The notes: generated from the letters alone by a model not told the origin. DNA of 64,000 nt from Aquilaria yunnanensis (GCA_039654915.1 CM077599.1:70896001-70960000); one strand, 5' to 3'; numbered from the stretch's first letter, positions 35,114 through 48,117 are shown. Made by a program: numbers and translations.

Positions 35114-36346
35114 ATGACCATGGTGCCGAGCTGCTTCAAGTTCTTGCCGTCGGAGGACGAGATCATCTTCGAGATTCTTCCAAAGATCATCACCGGCCAA
35201 GACCTCGGTTCGGTGATCTCAACGGCGTCATCAGATTCGCTGAAGTCTACGAGTCTGAGCCGTCGGAGCTCCTCCGCTCTCGACACCCAAACTGGCCAGA
35301 CGGTGAGGGTTTTTTCATGTTCCATCGCCAGAACTTATCAAGGAATGGTAATGGAAAGAGGTCTAGAAGAGCCCTCGACGCAGGGTGGTGGAAGTCATCC
35401 ACTGGTGACCGCCCCATATATAAAAGCTCAACGGATAATGTCATCGGGTTTGTCAAAACCCTCAACTTCTTCCGCTTTACCACGGAGCTGAGGGACCGGA
35501 AGAAAGCCAGGAAGACCAACTACATAATGTACGAATACTCCCTCAACAAAAGGGAAGTTTCTTTCCAACCATCGGTCTTCTGTAGGCTCAAGGAGACTCC
35601 CTCGACAAAAGTGAAATTTCAGCATTCAGTGGCGAATGGAAATTCTGGCCTGGAAGTTCCTTTGTCTTCGGAGGAGAATAGCTGCCTTGCGGAGTCACCG
35701 TCCGAAAAAGAAGCACAAATCTGTTTGGCTTCCGAGGGGAAAGAAGCACAAGTCATTCATCAAGATTCTCCTTACTCGATACATGTTCTCGAAGGGATCA
35801 TGAGCTTCTTACTAGATGAGCCGTTGGAAAACACGGAACCGTGGTACCCTCAACACACGGCTCTGCTGGATTGCGGTAACACATGTCTCCTCTAACCCTG
35901 ATCTCTTACTGATTAAATTCACTAAAACTAATCTTTGCCTGCCACTTCTGTTTACTTGCTTCTTTTTACCATGATAATTGGTTGCCGTTTCTTGATTTAC
36001 CATAAAATTGCCCAAGGAAGCATGCAATTTGGTTTCCCTTACTAAATTGATGTCTGAAGGTTTTAGCTTTGGATTATGATAGCTGCATCCTTAGGTAATT
36101 TAAGGTTGTTCTGGTTTTGTTCCATTTGTTATTGTGTTTGTGTTAACTTCCTCAGGTGCCATGCTGTCCTGCTTTAGTTGCTTCTGTCGAAGACATTTTT
36201 GTGCTTTTCATATGCTGTCATTCCATAGACAGCGCCTGCAGCAATCTAGTATTATGTATGCCACTATGTTTTCATTACATGCATATGCTTTTATACTGCT
36301 ATGCCTTGTCCTATTGTCTGCACTAACCACTAGAGAATCTTCTTGA
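35114..36346 (+). pseudogene. NAC-domain transcription factor gene with a frameshift, possibly membrane-tethered type
   Basis: The ATG at 35114 has a good context (aaccATGACCATGG) and opens subdomain A (FKFLPSEDEIIFEILPKI). Within 35195-35240 the NAC reading moves to another frame, which continues RFAEVYESEPSELL, FFMFHR, DAGWWKSSTGDRPI, VIGFVKTLNFFR and KKARKTNYIMYEYSL (subdomains B-E). A single missing base would rejoin them, and no ATG exists in the second frame before the domain. A donor at 35876 (g|gtaaca) pairs in phase with an acceptor ending at 36155. That would add a Cys-rich stretch and a hydrophobic segment (HAYAFILLCLVLLSAL), as in membrane-bound NTL proteins. NAC factors bind CGT[G/A]-containing sites. 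The frameshift could also be an assembly error. Confidence 0.6.
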
Positions 36347-37774
36347 TAGAAAGTTACACATTCTTGAACATGCTATACTTTTTAGTACTGTTTTTGTGTT
36401 TGTGCTCTAGTGCGTGTGCAAGTTTCCAGGTTTTATTGCTCCTGTTGCTGATGCAAGAAGACTTAGAACAATGATCTTGAGCACAGTTTGTGGCACTTGA
36501 ATGGAAAATGACATGCAAAGTAAGTAATTGATGTAATCTGCTTCATTTGTTACCTTCAACTACAAGCTTGCCGAGGCAGTTGGCATTAAACAAGAAGTTT
36601 TATTCAGGTGACGCTTCTGTTTCTTGTATTGCTTTAATTCCACTGCATGTCTCTCTTTTATTTTTTGTTTTCTGGTTGAAAACAGTATATGTTAAGTATT
36701 TTTAGTCCTTTATAGCTGGCACCTTTTCTTCTCCTCCTTTACACTCGAATGTGAGATTGGTTGACCAAAAGTGGTTTAGCAATAAATTCTAGATCCCCTT
36801 TTCTAATCATAAGTATTAGTTAGCTTAGAAAAATTTGATGCTTTTCATGGAATTTTAGATTAAACGCACGCTTCCGGCCATGTTATCCAATGGGGAAATG
36901 GCAGAAGAAACATCACTCTATCATGCCTTTAGAACAACTTAGCCTCTGTATGGGGCCAGTTTTCTCAGCTCTGATTTGACTATAAGCCAGTTTTGCCAAG
37001 ATTTTATGGAAATCAACTTTTCTATTTGCTTTAACCTTTTCAACATGCCATCTCTGACTTGATGCTAAGTTTTTGCTTGGGATATAGAAGACTTCTTATT
37101 TCTGTACAACTATAGTGAATGAAATCATCTTCTAATTTGGTGATTGACTTCTATGGATTTTACTTTCGTGTGGTTGTCTACGCATGCTGTTATAGTGCAA
37201 CTATGAGAGAAACACTGTGAGCTGATTGAATAATTTTAGGTTATAGGTTTATGACTTTTCTATGAAATATACTTTGATTGTAGTTAAATTTTTATCTACA
37301 TTACAAGCTGCTTTTCTGCAACCGTGTGGAAAAAATATCAGCTGATCGGCTGACTGATTATTTTAGGTTACGGGTTTATGGGCTTTTTGCGAAATCTATC
37401 TTGATCATAGTGAACTTTTTATCTGCACTAACAAGCTCCTTTTTTGGATGTACTGGATGAAACATGATATTTCTGCAATGCATTCTAGTTTCTTTGTTCT
37501 TGTTCATCACAGACACCAAGTTCTTCTGTAGTCTCAGGCCCTTTCATTTATTGCAGTAGTCTTTTATTTTTCCATTTGGGCGATATAAACCATCTACTTT
37601 TGGTGCCAGAAGCTACTATTATCCTGCAAATGCTATAGTGAAGTTGAACTATATGTATAAGCATCTACAAGCCAAAGCCATTTAAAACATCAACCATTGA
37701 ATGGTCCAAAAATGATGGTTAAGGGATAAACTGGGGTCTGTTTGTGTGTAAGATAAAGTGGTGTGTGTGTGTAA

Positions 37775-37811
<37 letters not shown>

Positions 37812-37935
37812 TGAAGTTTTTTGTGTTGTGTTCACCAAGGGATATGTGCATCACCTGCGCTGATAAAAGAAACCTCAATTTTGTTTTGTTTCTCATGTGT
37901 GTGGATTCTGCTCACGGTTGTGTTGTGTCTTCTTC
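36347..37935. other. Noncoding DNA after the NAC gene
   Basis: No gene is supported. The region contains TTTTAGGTTAYRGGTTTATG twice (37238 and 37365), a local duplication of about 130 bp, and an (AT)n microsatellite at 37778-37808. Confidence 0.4.
37778..37808. repeat. (AT)n microsatellite
   Basis: About fifteen uninterrupted TA units, preceded by GTGTGTGTGTGTAAGTG. Likely polymorphic in length. Confidence 0.95.
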
Positions 37936-37939
37936 TATT

Positions 37940-40370
37940 CTGCACATTATCACTCCACAATGCAGCACAAGTTAGTACTCTGCTTTGAAATAAGTTCTGC
38001 AATCGGAAGGTTAGTACTCTAGACTGCGCTTGAGTAATTTCAACTACATGCTTCTATAGTTACAGGGGTTGCACTCGTCTGCAATTTATCTCCATTGTCT
38101 TAGACTGTGTATTTCTATACTCGTAGCCTTGTAGTCCTGGTTTCCATGGTAGCTCTTGCCATTTCAATCCTTCAACTGTATCTTCTAGACACTCAGATTT
38201 TTCATCCTTGCTGCTAGCGTGACCACTTCAGAGAACACCTGATGAGGAAAACCACATGAATTATGAAAAAAAAAAATAGTTTTTTACTTTTTTAAAAAAA
38301 ATTTTCAGTTGTCAATTGATACTGATTCAAACTTAATATTGGTCAGTCAGGACATGACTGCTTTCAGTAACCTTATCATGCCGTTACAGAATTTTCCTAT
38401 GTTTTTCTTTCTTCTATATTTTGACGAACAAAAGTAATTTCTTTATTCAACTTCTCCCGTACAGCTGCATCTGCAGCAATGTCATATATTTTGAGGGAAA
38501 AAATGGAAATCTTGGCTTACCTGACCACATACAACTAATTTGAGCATTTGGCCTTTCATATGTTACTCATCTTTTGCAAAAAGAAACGCCAATTGTCATT
38601 TCCTTGTACAATTTGAAGATTTTGAGCTTCATTTTCGTATTTACTGTTTGGTCCCTTTCTCGCCATTACTAGCGTATCTGATCAGGTACCACATGTCATG
38701 GATAGAGTAAGAAAAACGTGGTAAAATTAAGTGTATGACAGATTGGGACAGAGAGATCAAGCTTATGGAAACTTGGTCCATGAGGTTATTTCTTTTTTGG
38801 GGTGCATGAGACATTAATTCCAGTCTTTGTTCAGGTGCCTGCATTTTTTTTGTTTTGTTTTTATTTTCCAGCATTTCTTCGTAGGAATTGTGTGCTTGCC
38901 TGCAGTATTTGTGAGGGAAAGATAATTTTGGGAAAAGTTTCTTCACAGGAGCTGAATATAAGAACCAGAAGGTAATTTATAGAGTCCATCACAATCATAT
39001 ACCATCTAAGGGCATTTGGACATGGAAGCCGCTGGCCTAGACTGTGTCCTAAGTTTGTTCAACTAAGTGCAGATCTGGTTTTGTACAAGCTTCTTGCGTT
39101 TGTGAATTCTTCTCTCCATCACGTCCTCAGCTATTGTGTTTGTGATTAATCCGAAATGCAGCATGAGGTGAGTCCTCTAGTTTGAAATAAATTCTGCAAT
39201 TCAGCACAGGTTAGTACTCCGCTCTTGAGTAATCTGAAGTACCTACTTGTATGGTTACTCTATTTGACTGTTCTCACATTTATCTCCATAATATCAACCT
39301 GTGAATCTATATATTCATAACCCTCTGGTCCTGGTTTCTATGTTTCCATGCTAGCACATTCCCATTTCAATCCTTCAGTTGTATCTTCTAGACGGTCAGG
39401 CTGCATCCTTGCTGGTAACATGACCACTTCGGTGAACAACTGATGAGGAAAATCCCATGAATTATGATAGTAAATCAGTTTTTTTTTATGTCATCAATTG
39501 ATACTGGTGTTCCTAGCTTGTATTGGAAGCAGCTTCACTGATTCAAACTTAATATTGGTCAGTAAGAACATTGACTGGTTTCAGAAACCTTCCCACGCCA
39601 TTGCAAAATTTTCGTATGTTTTTCTTTCTTATATATTTTGAGGAACAAAAAGGACATCTATGTACAACCTTTCACCATTCAGCTAGCTGCATCTGCAGCA
39701 CTTTCCTCCTTTTTGAGCCTAAAAGGAGAAATTTTAGCTTACCTGAGCATAGGCAACTCATTTGAGCATTTTGCCTTCTATATACTTCTCCATCTGTTTC
39801 AAAAAGAAATGTGAATTGTCATTTCCTTGCACAATATGAGGATATTTTGTTGCATTTTCATATTTAGTATTTGATTCCTTCATCTCCATTACCCCGTATA
39901 TCTGATTAGGTGATACATATCATGGATAGTGCAGGAAAAACATGATAAAAATTAAATCTGCGACACTTACTGGGACAGAGAGAGCAAGCATGTTGAAACT
40001 TGGTCTGTTAATTGGTCATTGTCTCTGGTGGGTCTGAGGGGTGTTATATGGGGTGGGATTGCTACCTAAATTTCTATTTTTCTGGTGCGTGTGAGACAGA
40101 TAAATACCAGACCTACTGAACCCCAGAATTTGAGGCTTGGCATGATGGCTTCCTATGTTTGTTTAGGAATTGTGTTCTATAGGGTGGGATTGCTACCTGC
40201 ATTTCTTTTTCTGGGTACATGTGAGACAGATTAATACCAGACCTACTGAGCCTCGGAATTTGAGACTTCGCATGATCGCTTCGTATGTTTTTTCAGGAAC
40301 TGTGTGCCTGCTTGCCTGCAGCATTTGTGAGGAAAGATGATTAGGACATGGAAGCTGCTAGCCTAGTTCG
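37940..40370. repeat. Tandem duplication of an approximately 1.2-kb noncoding segment
   Basis: Copy one (about 37940-39050) and copy two (about 39150-40370) share blocks in the same order: GTTAGTACTC, CCTGGTTTC, CATTTCAATCCTTCA, CTGATGAGGAAAA, the TTTTCTTTCT..ATATTTTGA block and the TGCCTGCAG..TTTGTGAGG end. Identity is moderate, so the event is not recent. Copy two also holds an internal duplication of about 125 bp (40053-40165 and 40180-40300, from GGTGGGATTGCTACCT to CATGAT). No protein is supported. Confidence 0.75.
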
Positions 40371-40374
40371 TGTC

Positions 40375-42250
40375 ATTTCTTCGCTTTCCAAAGCTCGAGT
40401 GGTTCTTCAATGCTTTATTTGTTGGACTAGAAGTCGTTCTGATTGTTGCCTGGATTTTCTTGTGACATCTATCCTTTGTTTTAGTTATCAACGGGTTCCA
40501 ATATTCAGCGTCCTGCTGAATTTACTCATGTAGCAACTCTTCTTCTGAATAAAGCTTTTTTATTGTTGCGCATTCAAAAACAAGAAAAGATGTATCATTG
40601 TTCAATAGCTTGGCTAGTAAAGTTTGCACCCAACGCATTGTGTGCTAAGCTGTGCTATTAAACCTGGCCCAGCCCAATCGGTCGGACCAGTTAAACTGCG
40701 AGATGGGGAACATAGCAGGTTGGGTTGTACCCTAAACCTGCTTAGGTTAAAACCCGATCAAATTTGGAAGACCCGGTGACCCCAACAGCTCGGTTAACTC
40801 GAGTTAGACCGGATTTATATAGGTCCTAGGCTTTGCATGTTTTGTCTTTTTCTTTTTTTTATTGGGTAATGTGAACTTTGTAACTTGGATCACTTAATTA
40901 TGTTGGGTTGATGGTTAGTTGAGCCAAAGTTGAAGCAAAATTTAAAAAACTAAAATAAAAAATCTTAGAAGTTAAAAGGATGCAAATTGATCAAGTATAA
41001 GAGAGATGGAGGGAAACTGATCAAGTATAAGAGACTATTATGTTTTTGTTATATTATTAGTACTTTATAGGACTATCTTCAAGACAAAATAGTTAATTAT
41101 TTATGCATATTTTTGGAATATTTATAAATTTAATTTTAAAACTTGAATGTTGACCATGCACTTAGCTTATTGAACATTAAAATTATATGTTACTAATTTA
41201 TTATGAAATATAAAATAGTAAAGTCTTATTATACAATATATGTATAAAAGAACATTAAAGCATGTTGTATTTTTTATAGCAGCAGCGAGACATACTTGAT
41301 AGGATACGAGCATACTTATATGCAAAACCTATTATGTATTGTGGTTGACCTAGCTGGTTAAACCGATTGGCTCATCACCCATCTACCTTTCCTGGTTGAT
41401 CCTCGAGCCAAATCTACAACATTGGTGCCAAGTAATGTATATCTCAAGTTTTGTTTTGTAAGAGATGAAAATGATTATGAAATAAATAAAGGACGGACCA
41501 TTTTATGCTATTTTTATGTGTGGTGACATGGAGTGATGCTCATTGCATATATAAAAAGCAATGACACCGGTATTGTTGCTTTTTTAAAATTTCTTATAAC
41601 TTTTGGCAAAGCAAACTCGCAGCTAAACTCAACAAAAAGATTCAATTTGACTTTACAGAGCCGAGGCCGATGTCACTTTTCATTGTTCGAGTCGTTCTTC
41701 AATGCTTTGTTATTGGAATTGAAAGCATTCTGGGAGGTTTCATGCGGGTTGAATTTATTCATGTAGGAACTCTTCTTTTCAATAAAGTTTTTCTATTGCA
41801 CATAAAAGGAAAAATACACAATTTTTCATTAGCTTGGTTATAGAATATGTAATTAATGATGATCACTGAGTCTTAGCTCAATTGACATGTAAACTACCAT
41901 ACACGTGGCTGGTCAGGGCTCGAATCATGACTTGTGCAAGAGATTGTTTTTCTTTACCGCTAATGGGCGGGTAGTAAGGTAGACTAAGTTGTAAAATATC
42001 TGCAACCATTACTTTGTAATATTCTAAGTAAAAGAAAAAGAAAAAGAACATGCACCGAATGCATTATGTCCCAAGTGATGCACCTCAAGTATGATTTTGT
42101 AAGAGATTAACATAGTTCCAAAATAAACAAAAGACGAACCATTCTATGTTACTTTTATCTGTAACGGCATGATCATTTATATAAAATGCAATGACATTAG
42201 AATTGTCGCTTTCCTAAAACTTCTTATGACTTTTAGAAGAATGATCTTCT
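40375..42250. repeat. Nested duplicated blocks with repeated polyadenylation-like ends
   Basis: The block around 40395-40575 (GGTTCTTCAATGCTTT to AATAAAGCTTTTTTATTG) returns at 41690-41800 (CGTTCTTCAATGCTTTG to AATAAAGTTTTTCTATTG). The block at 41420-41620 (AAGTAATGTATATCTCAAG) returns at 42075-42240 (AAGTGATGCACCTCAAG). Several AATAAA signals sit at equivalent places, as if 3' ends of an old transcript had been copied. Confidence 0.6.
41860..42040 (+). mobile_element. tRNA-derived SINE
   Basis: A box-A-like TTAGCTCAATTGAC (41873-41885) and a box-B-like GGGCTCGAATC (41916-41926) are spaced as in an RNA polymerase III promoter. The unit ends in an A/G-rich AAAAGAAAAAGAAAAAG tail at about 42031-42048. 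The sequence cannot fold as a full tRNA, so a SINE is the better reading. Confidence 0.6.
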
Positions 42251-42313
42251 TTTTGGAGACTATCATATTGTTACATGTTACCCACGATGTAACATGGCAA
42301 ATTCATAGGGAAA

Positions 42314-42971
42314 TGGTTAGAGATTTTATTTCAATAAAAAATAATAATACTTATTAATAATAAATATTTTTAAGATACTAGCCGTTTTTCTCATTAGTGC
42401 ATTTTAACTCTCATTTACTTATCTTTTAAAGCTTATAAATGTAGAAATTAAGAGTCCAAACGGCTAGGAATTTAATAGTGTGATTATGACTCTTAAATAT
42501 GGATGTATATATATATGCTTTGTTTTATCTTCATTTTATATACATATTCTTGGCCTCTCCACCTCTCCAATTTTTTAGATTGTTTCATAAAAATTATTTT
42601 CTATATATCTCCAAATATATTAGGTAAAGAAATGTGTGGGTAGAGCTTCACTTCACAACAGTGCATGTGTATGTGAAGTTACAACAAGATGGTTGGGTTG
42701 TTTTATCCTGAAGGCGGCGTGACCGAGACCGCTGCACTGGTATGGCACCAAACGTCCAAAAGAGAGTGGGTAGACTCACGACTCATCCCAATTATTCTTG
42801 ATATATATGTGATATTTTTCCTATTCTCTACAAATTTTATTCTTTATTATCTACTAATTTTATATCACTTAACTGTCTATTTTTGTGCCATTGGTGAGAT
42901 AAAAATTTGGCATAAATTATATATTTTATTATTTGTGAATTTTCTAATGGTTTTATGGTGTAGGAACAACA
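42314..42971. repeat. Left LTR
   Basis: Begins TGGTTAGAGATTTTATTTC and ends GTAGGAACAACA. It contains a TATATATATATG run (42508), a GC-rich GGCGGCGTGACCGAGACC block (42713) and scattered differences from the right copy. Confidence 0.9.
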
Positions 42972-45298
42972 ATTTTTGGACGTTTTGTATTGTTTAATTA
43001 ATATGTGAGAATATTTTTGTATTGGCATTTCATATAGTGATGCGAGTTTATATTACGCTGAATTACATTAGTTTATGTTTTGAATTTACTTGATGAATTT
43101 TCAAACCATATCAATGAATTTTCTAATCTAGTGCCTCTGCTAGCTTCGAATTGCATTTTAGTTTAAGGATGTTGCCTATATTTGGAACCAATATCTTTTA
43201 TTGGTTAATTGGTTTCTACGGAAGCATAAATTAAATGGTTTATAATTATGCCTAAAAAATCGTGGTTGAAAATTGAAGATTTGTCGTGGAGTAAAATCGG
43301 AATGGAGATATATGTATGTTTTAGCGTGATTGGGAAAATCATCTTTTAGCATGCAATATTGTTTATGCACTAAAAAGTTGCATATGTTTTATACGTTTAA
43401 ATTCAGCCTAAAATTCTTTTATGATCTATATTTTACTGGTTTTGGTGACCAGGAGCCTAGTGAAAAAGCTATTGAGTTTTATGACAAGTAAAAACCGAAT
43501 TTGGTTCAACAACACAAAACATGAGATTACCGTGTGTGCGGATGTGAAGGAACTGGAAATTTTTTGGAAAAGTTTTTGGTACAGCTACTTATGAGGTTTT
43601 AGAAATCAATGTTTTATTTATATGACTAGAACTTTAGTTAAAAAAAAATGGTGAAATTTTGTGTATCTATGTAATATGAATTTCAAATTCTAAATTTCTG
43701 TGAAAGTTTTTGGTGCCGCTAATGATTTTTTACAGAAGAAATTTCTTTTTCTCTCAAGGGGTGGACAAGAGGAAGTGAAATGAAAGTGTTTTGGTAAAAA
43801 TATTTGAAAGAAATTTGTTGGAAAATTTTTTAAAATCTCCTCACCGTCAATTTGTATTTTGGTGCCTATGTTGGGAAAATCTCTTTGTGAAAGAGAATTA
43901 TTCGTTACCTTGTAGCCTGGAAATGAAAATCTCTCTAAGAAAGATAAATACTTGTCGCCTTAAGTTTTGATTGTGGGAATAAAATTTTTTTCAGCTCGGA
44001 TTCAAGTTGTGGGAACACAAATTTTGGTGCCTAGGGAAAAACAATTGTGGGAAAAAATTGATTAAAGATTTAGACTATATATAAGTCTAAATCAGGGCAT
44101 CAATGTGGTGATCATGAAATACTATTGTAGGATATTGTAGCATAGATTAAATTGTTGGCATAGCCTTTTTATGAGGCACAAAGACCCTAAAAGAGTTGTC
44201 TTGTATGACATACTCATGTCCTAAGTAAATGTGAAAAAGTGATGGACCCCAATTTATGCTCAATTGAGAAATGCACACAACGTGAAGGAAAAATACAAAG
44301 AAAAAAAAATGGACCCCCTAATTATGCTATTTGAGAAATGCACACCGACCCAAACAAATATGCAAAATAAGATGGATCCCAATTCACTTGTGTGCATATT
44401 CATGGAAGCATATACAAGTATCCCATAAAATTGGAAATCACGAAAGTGTGCATTATCATTGAAGCATATCAAAATACCCATGAGATGGGAATCACAAATT
44501 TGAATATATGATAAATTTATGGCCACATGATATAGGTTGGTTAAAAATAAAATTGTGAGAAATGGAATTTTAGCTCAATGCTTATCACCACCTACAATCA
44601 TTGTCATCATTGCTAGCAACGTGTGTCATGTGGTCAATACACCCTAACCTTTGTTATTTATTTCTTGATCGAAGTCAAAGGTTAAAAGGGTTACATCGAG
44701 GGGGATGGGTTAAGCCCAAATTGAATGAAGCTTCCTATGAGGATACCCAATACCCAACCGAAAAATCAAAGATCCTGAGGCTTTGGTTTTGAATGGGAAA
44801 AACGAATCGTAGAGAAGCCGTTAAGAAATGCATCATTTTAGAGATTTATTTCTCGCCCTCATCCCTATGGTGTAGATGCATCTATCCTGTAATGATTGAG
44901 GGTTGAGTGCTTACTCTTAATAAGAATCTGTAGCTCTTTATTGAGTGGGGTGTTAGAGTTACAGGAGCACCCTTGATGGATTTTCACCTATATGAGCGTT
45001 GGAGTAAGGCCGCTCCGTGGGCTATTATTAAAATTGCTCATGAAAAAAAATCAGGATATGCACATGGCCATTAATAGTGCAAGCTTATAAGCTCAATGGA
45101 CACTTAGTTTATTATGTGTGTTAGGTAAACTTGTACCTACAAGCAACCATAGTTCAAAGTCGTACCACTATTGGTTATAGAACAAGGGAGCCGACTCACT
45201 AAATAAAGGTTCAAGGTATCACTACCTTTATTATGCATAATAAATTGTCTTTACCCATCTATATATCATTTTAGGTTTTATTGAAATGGAGAGGGAAT

Positions 45299-45954
45299 TG
45301 TTGGAGATTTTATTTCAATAAAAAATAATAATACTTATTAATAATAAATATTTTTAAGATACTAGCCGTTTTTTTCATTAGTGCCTTTTAACTCTCATTT
45401 ACTTATCTTTTAAAGCTTATAAATGTAGAAATTAAGAGTCCAAACGGCTAGGAGTTTAATGGTGTGATTATGGCTCTTAAACATGGATGTATATATATAT
45501 GCTTTGTTTTATCTTCATTTTATATACATATTCTTGGTTTCTCCACCTCTCCAATTTTTTAGATTGTTTCATAAAATTTATTTTCTATATATCTCCAAAT
45601 ATATTGGGTAAAGAAATGTGTGGGTAGAGCTTCACTTCACAATAGTACATGTGTATGTAAAGTTACAACAAGATAGTTGGGCTGTTTTATCTTGAGGGCG
45701 GCGTGACCGAGACCGCTGCACCAGTATGGCACGAAACGTCTAAAAGAGAATGGGTAGACTCACGACTCATCCCAATTATTCTTGATATATAGGTGATATT
45801 TTTCCTATTCTCTACAAATTTTATTCTCTATTATCTACTAATTTTATATTACTTAACTGTCTATTTTCGTGCCATTGGTGAGATAAAAATTTGACAAAAA
45901 TTCTATATTTTATTATTTGTAAATTTTCTAATGGTTTACGATGCAGGAACAACA
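45299..45954. repeat. Right LTR
   Basis: Begins TGTTGGAGATTTTATTTC and ends GCAGGAACAACA. It matches the left LTR over its whole length with scattered substitutions, so the insertion is not very recent. Confidence 0.9.
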
Positions 45955-46344
45955 GAAACTATCGTATTAAGTAACAAATCAAACTCTAATAACAGCAGTA
46001 CGAGGTTACAAAATTTTTACACACAGTTCCTCAAAGAACTTAATAAGTTACATCACAAAATTGTTAGGTTTTCTTCTCAGTCGCCTATGCAAGCTTATTC
46101 TATCTTCTTTAAAAGAAAAGTAAGATTATTATGTACCTTCTATATGATTAATAACCTGAACTGGATTGGTACTGGAAGGACTTAAACTGTCCAGGTTTTA
46201 AGTACACGCCGTTGAACATGAAGAGAAGTAACAATTGCATGATCTTGACAAGCTTTTATTTTTATTTTTTTTCCCTTTAGTTCAAAAGTAAATGGTGCAG
46301 CTGTGGTTTTTGGTTTTCCTCCTTCATCTCAAGCATTGTTGGGC

Positions 46345-46910
46345 GGTGATACAGCTTATTTTCTAAGAGACCTTCAAGAAGAATTCCGCAAGTGGGAGGC
46401 AGGAAGTGCATCTCAACAAGAAAAAGCAGAAAAGCCAAAAAATGTTAGTCTTTTATGGTTTGACGATGATTGAAATTGTTGAAATGCTTACTTTCTGTGA
46501 AAAGATCACTATGACCTGGTCACTGTTGCTGAGCTTCTAAAATATCTAGCCTCGGCAGGCGATTTGAGAGGAATATGTGGAATTTTTACAGAAAAAGTTG
46601 GACATGACTGATCCTGAGATCCATTTACTAGTACAAAGGGAAGTGGCATAAGTGGGAACATTGAAGAGGTTGAAGCTACCATTGCTAGGTTAAACAAGGG
46701 AAGAGGTTTTGTAGCAAGGTGAAACAACAGTCTTTAATGGATGGGATCCTTTAACCTGCAGGTAAGGGGTGACCAAGGGCATGATTTTGGGAGAAAGCTT
46801 CAAAGCAAGTCATCTATGTCATGTTACTCATGTTGATGTAGGTGCGGTCCCTTGCAGTGCAAGGTTCAAGGATTTATGTATTTTGGATGGAATATTATGC
46901 TTGTTCGGTT
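46345..46910 (+). pseudogene. Truncated duplicate of the DnaJ gene (exons 3-4 and 3' UTR)
   Basis: The sequence starts with the end of DnaJ intron 2 (GGTGATACAG) and continues with exon 3 (TTTTCTAAGAGACCTTCAAG), the equivalent of intron 3, and exon 4. Exon 4 here has lost two blocks of about 33 bp, one after GATCCTGAG, and has frameshifts (GGGAAGAGGTTTTGTAGC in place of the KKELGL end). The 3' UTR match runs on through GGATCCTTTAACC and TGTATTTTGGATGGAA. Because introns are kept, this is a DNA-level duplication rather than a retrocopy. The first two exons with the J-domain are absent. Confidence 0.85.
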
Positions 46911-48117
46911 GAGATTTTTAAAAGAGGACCGAGATCTTTTTAAAATGTTTCTATTATATATTTATTTGTTTGGATCTAATATAATTGAAACCTTATAGTT
47001 TAAGAAGTCCGAAATTTTTTTTTAATTTCTTTTCTGTAGATATTTTTATAATTATTCTTTAGGCTGCATAAGGAAAAAATTTTAAAAATCATATTTACCT
47101 TTGAAAAATATTGTTCAAGCGATTATTAGGCCCATAAAGTCCATAATTACCTTTCGCTGACATTTATTCTAAACAAAGAAAAGGCAAACATGGAAGTAAA
47201 ACATTTTTTGTATTGGAAAATGCACTTTTAGAATCTTTGTTGAAGAAAGCAAATATGTTTTACAAATTTACTTCTAATCTTCAAAAAAAAAATGAAAATT
47301 TAATTTTATATGAGTCTAGTTTCGAACAACAGTAAGGCATTTTCAAATGTTCTTCCCAAAAGTGAATGTTTTTATTAAGAGTAGTTGCACGCTGCACTTG
47401 ATATAGCTCATTAATCCTGCATCTTGGACAATATATCCTGCAAAATGAACAAGCACTTCTTATAGGACCGTTATCGCATACAGAACAGCACAATTTACAA
47501 AAGCTAATACCTGTTAGATTTGGATGGTCTTATTTTTGGGAACTTGTAGGAAGCCCTCGGACAAATGCTTGTGAAGGCTAGCTCTAGTTCCATAGCCTCC
47601 CACCCCATGATGAGAAGGGCATGCTACTACAGGCAGCCTGTCCAGTTACTGCAAATTTTGGCAGCAACGATCCCTTACTGCTCTCCCAACAAACTTCACC
47701 AATGCACGGGAACAGAGAGTCGCCGGGAAGACCAGAACTAGCAAACGGAAGACAGAGAAGAGATTCCGGTGGGGAAGCTAGAATCCGTTGGTTACATTTT
47801 TTCTCCAAAAATGAGCTAACTTAGGTCATATGTGAGTGAGGATATTACAATAATGAGCGGGCATATGCGTTAATGACATTTCCCCTGTTAAATTAACGTC
47901 TAAAAAACACGAGGCAAAAGTTTGACAGATTATTCGATATAGAAGACAACTCGATAAACATTATACTCCATCCGGGAAACCAAAAACAAAGACAAAAATG
48001 AGAGAAAAAAGACCAAGTCCCACACCTCAAGAATGCACACGACAAGTCTAGATCGAATCATTACCGGGAAACTAGATGGCTATGCTAGCCTGTGTACTAA
48101 GCAAAATCTTATCAAAT
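46911..48117. other. Intergenic region and 3' flank of the TOC75 gene
   Basis: No gene is supported. A small Cys-rich frame lies on the minus strand at 47281-47493 and a GC-richer plus-strand patch at 47600-47810; neither shows a recognisable domain. The right end holds the 3' UTR of TOC75. Confidence 0.45.

Larger units (their letters stand above)
42314..45954. mobile_element. Non-autonomous LTR retrotransposon (3.6 kb) with both LTRs
   Basis: Two direct repeats of about 657 bp (42314-42971 and 45299-45954) start TG and end AACAACA. The flanks share gaaa (42310-42313 and 45955-45958), a likely 4-bp TSD. A purine-rich GAAATGGAGAGGG (45282-45294) just before the right LTR fits a polypurine tract. 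The 2.3-kb interior has no gag or pol frame and no primer-binding site I can name. A stretch near 44690 (GTTACATCGAGGGGGATGGG) resembles the 3' part of copia-type elements. Confidence 0.85.

Noticed and set aside
47281..47493. Small Cys-rich protein on the minus strand
   Set aside because: The CxxC spacing matches no zinc-binding family I know, no good start context exists, and the tail is low-complexity.
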